A stretch of DNA of 64,000 nucleotides from Vanilla planifolia. Taxonomy: Eukaryota > Streptophyta > Magnoliopsida > Asparagales > Orchidaceae. The stretch covers positions 15,166,385 through 15,230,384 of the forward strand of contig CM043870.1 in NCBI GenBank assembly GCA_023846275.1, read 5' to 3'. The notes below the pieces were generated by a model. It had not been told where the DNA came from. It saw only the letters and a list, made by a program, of their open reading frames with translations, and ran no database searches. Positions 58,130 through 64,000 of this stretch are shown in pieces. Position 1 is the first letter of the stretch. Each line of letters begins with the position of its first letter. A program made the translations under genes and the position numbers.

Positions 58130-60689
58130 CATAACACCCACATCATGCATTCCTAAAATTATAATGAAAATTATGGCCTATATGTGATAATATTATTGTT
58201 AAGACACTCACATTTGATGGTATGTAGCTCATAAATTTCTTTATTATTCAAATTTGATAAAAAAATTTTGGGTTTACCATGATGTGAATGATTATTAATA
58301 ACCATTTTTTCCAAATGAAAAAAATAAAGAAAGATAAAATATTTTGGTTAAGTACTTTAGAAATTGAACAAAGTTTGAATCATAGAGTTTCCATAAAATT
58401 ATAATTAAAAGAGTTGTTACGATTTAAATATAGTCTCACACATGATAAAATCTATCAAAATATTTAGAAGTCTAACTTTAAAAGTACTATAAATTTCTTA
58501 GCCTACATGATTTTAAGAAGAAACATTCACTTTGAACATATGCTCCACCCATAAATACAAATTCATCTATTATGCAAATTAAGCTTGACTTGAAATATTC
58601 TTGTGCTGAGGGTGAGCTAAAAGTGACCTTCAAAGGCATACAATTAAGCTAGAGATAAAAGTCATTTTTATTGCTAATAATAAGATATAAGTACAAAATA
58701 AGAAAAAATTGAGTTAAAGAAAATTGAAGTTCTTATAACCAAAGTCCCAAGAAGCTAGAAAATATATGGAAACATATATGCACATTCACACTTCTTTGCA
58801 TGTACATATGAATCAAGCAACAAGTTATTCTTGATAACTCTAAGTGTGTTGAATCAACAAAAAAATTTGGGTATAATAGAAAAATTATTGGGAGCCAATA
58901 ATCATTATTATGTTTTTACCTAATGAGTTATTCCCTTCATCTCTTTAAAATTGTATGTAAATTTATTTGGATTATATAAAACATGAGTATTACTATTTAT
59001 GATTTAAATTTATTATCATATTTGTTTCATAAATTGTCTTTTATATTGAGTTCTATCTACTTTATAAATACTTAGTGCATGTAGACAAATTATAGGTAAA
59101 TTCTTTTAGTGGTGAACCTAATAAATAGTTCTTAAATATCTCTTTACTCAAATATTTTTATTATTACATTTATTCTAATATTATTCTTATCAAATATTTT
59201 ATTTTGACAAGATTTTAGATGTATTGGAAAGATCATGCCTCTCTTGAAATTTGGTTCACTGAGAAGAACTTGGTGATATTAGTTTTAAGCTTTGTGAGCA
59301 TACATTTAGATTATAACTGTATGAGATAGAGTTCTTTATAATGGGATCGACTAATGTAGAATAGGAAGTATCTCAAATTCATGGCTTGATCTAGCTTCCT
59401 AAATTATATTTAAACTACGTTTGAGCTAATTTAAAAACACATGATAACGAAAATGTTCCAAAAGCTTGTTTAAAGGGTTCCAAATCACTTATTAGGTTAA
59501 ATAGGTCATATAGGTTATTTACAAGACATTTCAAAATAATTAAAAACCTTCACAAATCTCTCCTCCAAGAGCTCTTATTAAGGAGTGGAGGTTCCACCTT
59601 TTTGGGATTATAACCATGATCAGCAAGCATTTCAAATACATTTTGCATTATGTTAAATTCAAATTTGAGTTTTCGTTATTATGAGTAAGTTTAAATTCCC
59701 ATTGTTTGATGGTGTTTGAATCGTTATGAACTCTATTTATTTAATCATCCTAGGATGAAAAGTAGGAGATTTTGAATTTGAATACAATTTTCTTATGAGG
59801 CAAGTGACATCTCCCCTTTTCTTTTAATGTTGACATGAGGCCTATCTTTTCCTCATTCTCCCTTTTACTAATTTCCTTTTGACCATGAGAATTTCATTAC
59901 TTTTGTTTCTAATTGCTAACCTCACTATCAAATGCAACCACTCTTATAACAAATGAAGATTACCCTCAAAATAGCTCCATAACTAAACCAAATCCATTTG
60001 AACAAAACAACCAACATTCTCCTTCACTTACATAATCTTCTTCATCTATACCCATTAAACCCATGTTTTTTTCAAAATTTGAACACCTTCAAATAAGCTT
60101 TTCTAACTTCTCTCATCCTCTTGAACTTTATTCTATGTCAAGCAATTACACTTTCCATTATTTCTTCTTCTAAATAACCCTAATAAGGACCTTAAACCTA
60201 AACTAGCTAATTCCTCTCTACAGTCCAAACCTCCTCCAAACTCTAGGACAATGTTTCCAACCATCCTAAATGTCATCCTAACATTATTCTAATTCATAAC
60301 CAATCATATCATTTATATAAAACCTTAAAATAAAATCTATCCTTAAGAAACACTTATTTTTTTATCTATTTAGCTTTCTTTTTCTAAGTAGTCTTATACT
60401 CTATCAAATGCAACTCACATGTAGTCCAAGTGATCCTCTTATGAACCTCATATTACCTTTTAATACACTTGGCTAAACTTTGGAAATGTCTACCAATATC
60501 AACTTGTCTTTTTTACTTCATGCACTTCCTTCACAAGTTATTCATCTATTCCACCATTTACGAGGTCATTTGTCCTACCAGCCTTCTTCCTTCACTAGCC
60601 CAAGTGCACCTAACTTTTGGAATTTGGTCTAAAATTTATTAATTACAAATTTTTAGTTACTAACATTTCACATGAACTGGGAATTTTTC
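58130..60689. other. 2.6 kb AT-rich stretch, probably UTR/LTR side of the Tat-like element
   Basis: No coding trace recognised. Bases 59800-60620 are pyrimidine-rich on the plus strand, that is purine-rich on the strand of the gypsy element at 60690-62690, whose 3-prime UTR and LTR should lie here. I could not define an LTR boundary. Confidence 0.4.
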
Positions 60690-61900
60690 ATTGATCATAA
60701 ATTACATTCACACAAAATTTCTTTTAGTCATTTATGGTTCACATCGTCTAGTTCTTTGAACATTCAATGTTTACAAGCCTATAAGAGTTTAGTCCAACAA
60801 GGGGTTTTATAATAAGGGATTTCCAAATTCAATGAAAGCTTAACAACTCCTTCCAACCTTAGAGATATTCAAATTTCATTAAGACCTGGATGGTTCTCTA
60901 ATATACATTCTTTTTGTGTATTTCTTGGTAGACCTCTTTACTTTTCTTGGATTGGATTTAAATTGAGTTTTCTTTAATAATTTGAGGTCAAAAAGTTGAG
61001 CATAATTTAATCCTTTTAGTTGTGTCTCCAAATTTTCAAGCATTATGGAATAGCATGTTGAAGTCAAGACGAGATGTGCCTTAACTTTATTAATATTCAT
61101 TGTTATGCACCACATGTCAAAAAACAAGGTCTTTTTCTAGTAGCCATGGAAGTAGTGTTCTACTTCACTATTGAGATTGATGAGAATTTATTAGCCAACT
61201 TTCCTTCCTTTCCTTTCACTGAGGTGCAAACTTAATGTTTGAATGATATTCTTATTAGCCACCTTGTCCTTCACAATTTAATTTTGAATGCCTCATCAAG
61301 GCATGTTTTAAAAAGTAGTCTGGTGATTAATAAAATGATTGTAGCTTTGGGTGGTAACATTCTGGCATTTGTATTGACAAAAGAAATATTAATTCTAAAG
61401 TGATAAAAGATTTTTGGCCACAAGAATTTCTTAGCTTCTAAGATCAATTAGTGAGCCTGGTGTTCATTTTGATGCATTTTGTAAAATAATCATTTAATAA
61501 TAGTAGGAATTTTTGGATGCCTTAGGTTAGTGACAAAGGTTGGAAAATGTCCATGTCCCATGTTGTGGGTAGTCAAAATGCACTAATCAGCTCTAATAGT
61601 CTTGCCAATTGGTGAATGATACTTGCATTAATTTTTAAAGTCCATTGCATTATAATGAATACTAGTCTAATAATATCTCTATAGAATTATTCTAGTAGAA
61701 AATGATTTTCCTGAGTAATTGTGTACTTTTTAGAATATTTTTCTCAAAAACCTAGGATAGCTTAGTCCAGTGAAGCCATCAAAGAAGGGGTTACAAATAT
61801 GACCTCTAATATACTGCTTCATTTATTAGCAAATACTAATAGGTATAATAAGCTTTAGATTTATTGGGAGATTTTTATAATTTTATAAGATATTGTTAGA
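60690..61900 (-). pseudogene. Ty3/gypsy (Tat-like) integrase, broken
   Basis: Minus-strand order: INASIIHQLARLLELISAF (about 61640-61580), from the zinc-binding to core transition; WDMDIFQPLSL (61560-61528), the WxMDIxGPxP catalytic block with the first Asp; FLLLLNDYFTKCIKM (about 61507-61463), matching FxxVxxDYFTKWxE with the Asp kept; a degenerate SDNGxQF block near 61390; KDKVANKNIIQTLSLHL (about 61277-61225), like GQxEAxNKxIxxxLKxRL; TTSMAT and CFLTCGA (about 61155-61120), from RTTPxxxTGxxPFxLxYG. The open frame 61127-60879 is the following LEDLDxLxExR-type helix region, and the C-terminal WNxxxLKKFY block is traceable near 60720. Many stops. Confidence 0.83.
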
Positions 61901-62049
61901 TCTCTCTAAGGTGAGATGGTTGATTTGCATGGTTTAAAAAACTATGATGTTTGAATCAAATCAAATGAGGCAAACAATTGGATCTTAGACCTTGGCAATG
62001 GCATATAGCACTTGATTTTTTCATCCTGAAATATGCTAGATTTTGATAG

Positions 62050-62690
62050 AAGTGAATTTAGTTACCAATTCCTTTGGAACATAGCATTTCTTGTTTTTAA
62101 GCTACCATAACGACGATTTATGATTAGTTTGGAATCACAATTAATGACTAATCATTTTACACTTAATGAAGAGGAAAACCTTGATCCAACTAAGAAACCC
62201 TTACATTCTTTTGGGTTGTTTGTGGTAGCAAAAGCAATTCAAATAGCTTCTTACATTATTACTCCATCTAAATGTTTAAAAACAATGTTATTATGTTCAC
62301 ATAAAGCTTGACTAATAAGCATTGTTCTACTCAAAAGTTGGTATTGACCTCAGATTCATGAAGAAGAAATTCCATTAAGGATGAATTCTATAAATGGATG
62401 AGCTTGAATTGCATATCATAGCGTGGAAGATATGTGAAATTTTTTGCTTTGCTATCCATCTTTTATCATGACCAGTAAGGTTAGGAGAGTGAAGGCGTTA
62501 TGGAATGAATTCATTAGTCATTACAATTATCTCATGAGCATAAAATATAACCAAGTTCTTCTTAAATAGATCAAGAATTCCATGGTAGGTTTCAAGAGGT
62601 GAAATTTCATCTCTTTAGACTTCCTAATGTGGCTAGAAAAATATATAATATTTTGAACTCATCCTCCTTGTAAAATGATGAAGCTTATAA
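62050..62690 (-). pseudogene. Ty3/gypsy (Tat-like) RNase H region, broken
   Basis: Minus-strand traces: ISPLETYHGILDLF and LVIFYAHEIIVMTNEFI (about 62600-62520), matching the YxPIEKxCLALVxAxxKLRHYxLAHxxxxxT block that ends the gypsy RNase H. HSPNLTGHDKRW (about 62505-62470) equals SPxLTGRxxKW. Then HLDGVIM (about 62265), FATTNNPKECKGFLVGS (about 62225-62175) and LVINCDSKLIIN (about 62150-62115): the FDGA, TTNNxAEYxALLxGL and VxGDSxLVxxQ blocks of the second, archaeal-type RNase H typical of the Tat clade. Integrase follows on the same strand. Confidence 0.8.
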
Positions 62691-63049
62691 CCATCATGTA
62701 ATGCACCATAAATGAGCATATGGGCTAGCTAACCACTATATAATTAAAATTAAAAATACATATTTATTTTAGCTAAATTCCTCTTTGTATTTGACACACC
62801 AATCAATGTTTTTTTGTGTTAGAGGGCCTTGTAAAGTTTTTTTAACATTTCTCCAAATTCAAGAAATGGATTTACTATGACCTCAAATCTTCATATTTAA
62901 ATTCTACACTTTGTATGAGGATCTTGAGTGATGGCATCTCTATTATAGTTTAACTTCTTAGTTTTTACTTAAATGGTTTAGTATTGATTAATTCCTCCCT
63001 TCTTTAAGATCAAATGCAAAAGTATTTGAATTGTGAAATGGATACCTCA
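62691..63049. other. Short AT-rich stretch between opposite-strand elements
   Basis: Should hold the RT of the Tat-like element (minus) or the ORF2 upstream part of the next LINE (plus), but no block was recognised. Junction of the two elements. Confidence 0.35.
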
Positions 63050-63460
63050 TCCCAATAAGTTTTTAAAATTTAATATTGATATTTTGGTTCAAGGCAACTC
63101 AGGTCCTACCAATTGTGGTGGGATTATTCATAATTATTTGAGTCATTCATTAAAAGCATTTTATACATTCTTCAGCTTTAAATCAAACATGGAAGTGGAA
63201 GGATAAGCATTATTATTGGTCCTACAATTATGTAAAAACTAGTGGCTTCCAACATTATATTGGAATTGGTTTGCAAAATAATTCTTGACATGGTACATAG
63301 TGCACAATACATGGTACATGATAGTCTGTCTATTACATGGAATATGCTCAACAACATCAAAGAATTGAAGCAATTGACAAACTATAAAGTCACTCACTTT
63401 CAACATATTTTCAAAGAAGGAAATAAAGTATCAAATTATCTTGCTTAATTGGCATGCAAT
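63050..63460 (+). pseudogene. LINE RNase H domain, moderately preserved
   Basis: KFLKFNIDILVQGNSGPTNC then GGIIHNYLSHSLKAF (about 63059-63165) is the first half of the domain, with the first catalytic Asp kept. SFKSNMEVEG, a stop, ALLLVLQLCKN (about 63177-63243) contains the catalytic Glu helix. The open frame 63242-63448 gives VCKIILDMVHSAQYMVHDS, equivalent to DxKxxxxxIxxxxxxxxxx with the third Asp shifted, and KVTHFQHIFKEGNKVSNYLA, the HxxREGNxxADxLA block with the last catalytic Asp now Asn. A frameshift and a few stops. The rest of this LINE is missing upstream, where a Tat-like gypsy lies on the other strand. Confidence 0.88.
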
Positions 63461-64000
63461 AGCCTCCAATCCAACACTTCTAACTTGCAATAATTGCTAA
63501 ACTATTGCATTGCTCTCATCAAGATGGATAGTATGTAGATTCCTTTTTGAAGAACTACATTCAAGGAAAGATCAATCTTATCAAAAGCTTAATATCTAAC
63601 GGTGTCATGGGCTTTTGGTTCATCTTCATTGCATCTAATATAATGTAGTTCCATCACTATAAACAAATTCCATTATATGAGACTAGGATATCAAGGAAAC
63701 TATCACAATAAAACTTTTAAATGTACATGGCCAAATTGAATCTAATTTTATTACACCAAAACATTTACAATATTTCTCATAGATTGTCAAGGTGATAAAA
63801 ATGGATTTATTTTCATGAGTATTTCATTAATATAAACTCTTTATTTATGGCTCTTTTAAATTGAAAACACTTTGTCCATCTTAAGTAGCCATGGTTTATG
63901 CATACAATGATTATTGAATGACAGAGGGTATGCTAGAAAGTCTCAAATTAGTTTTGATGTTAGCTTTTCTTTGTCATATATTTCTATCTTGATTTAATTG
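63461..64000. other. AT-rich end of the window
   Basis: Follows the LINE RNase H; may contain its 3-prime UTR. No gene or repeat recognised. Confidence 0.4.

Noticed and set aside
62120..62311. Plus-strand open frame of 63 codons as a gene
   Set aside because: It lies antisense to the Tat-like RNase H blocks and has no domain of its own.
1..64000. tRNA, rRNA, organelle DNA or an intact host gene
   Set aside because: I saw no cloverleaf-like tRNA with its internal promoter boxes, no rRNA text, and no exon chain with good splice sites. A full tRNA and gene-prediction scan would be needed to exclude weak cases.

Overview
The window is a repeat graveyard from the nuclear genome of a plant, most likely a flowering plant with a large genome. 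I found no intact host gene, no tRNA or rRNA gene and nothing prokaryotic. The DNA is very AT-rich and visibly poor in CpG over most of its length. Nearly every recognisable protein trace belongs to a plant retroelement: L1-type LINEs with a DUF4283 first ORF and a C-terminal RNase H, a Ty1/copia element, and Ty3/gypsy elements of the chromovirus-like and Tat-like types. Almost all are broken by many stops and frameshifts, so the short open frames are fragments or chance. The exact species cannot be read from this sequence.

Layout. 1-2330: two copies of a tandem repeat of about 1.21 kb running off the left edge. 2275-2945 and 9986-14249: two parts of what looks like one long gypsy LTR (minus strand), split by LINE A (2950-9070, plus). 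14250-16960: the collapsed body of that gypsy element (gag joined almost directly to the end of RT, then RNase H and the integrase C-terminus). 18300-23515: LINE B (plus), with a 1.8 kb insert. 23975-27041 and 30411-34090: two more copies of the same long LTR family. 27080-28245: another LTR-like repeat, with a second copy at 56410-56830. 28779-28970: a gypsy integrase tail.

34092-34133 is an (AT)21 microsatellite. 34133-40335 is a decayed Ty1/copia element (LTR, primer site, gag, protease, integrase, RT, RNase H). It is followed directly by an array of about 417-bp tandem repeats (40335-42136). 42593-45649 is strikingly different: GC- and CpG-rich, bounded by TGTTACACCCC and GGGTATAACA. I read it as a young solo LTR on the minus strand with its own TATA box and promoter-side tandem repeats.

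48240-52780 (minus) and 53789-56420 (plus) are two head-to-head LINEs. The minus copy keeps an intact YADD catalytic motif. 56978-58129 holds three open stretches of unknown identity. 60690-62690 (minus) is a Tat-like gypsy integrase and RNase H. 63050-63460 (plus) is one more LINE RNase H.

Nothing here works as a pathway. The interest lies in the history: nested insertions, tandem arrays next to retroelement remains, and one CpG-rich LTR in otherwise CpG-poor old DNA. Element boundaries are approximate unless a motif position is given.
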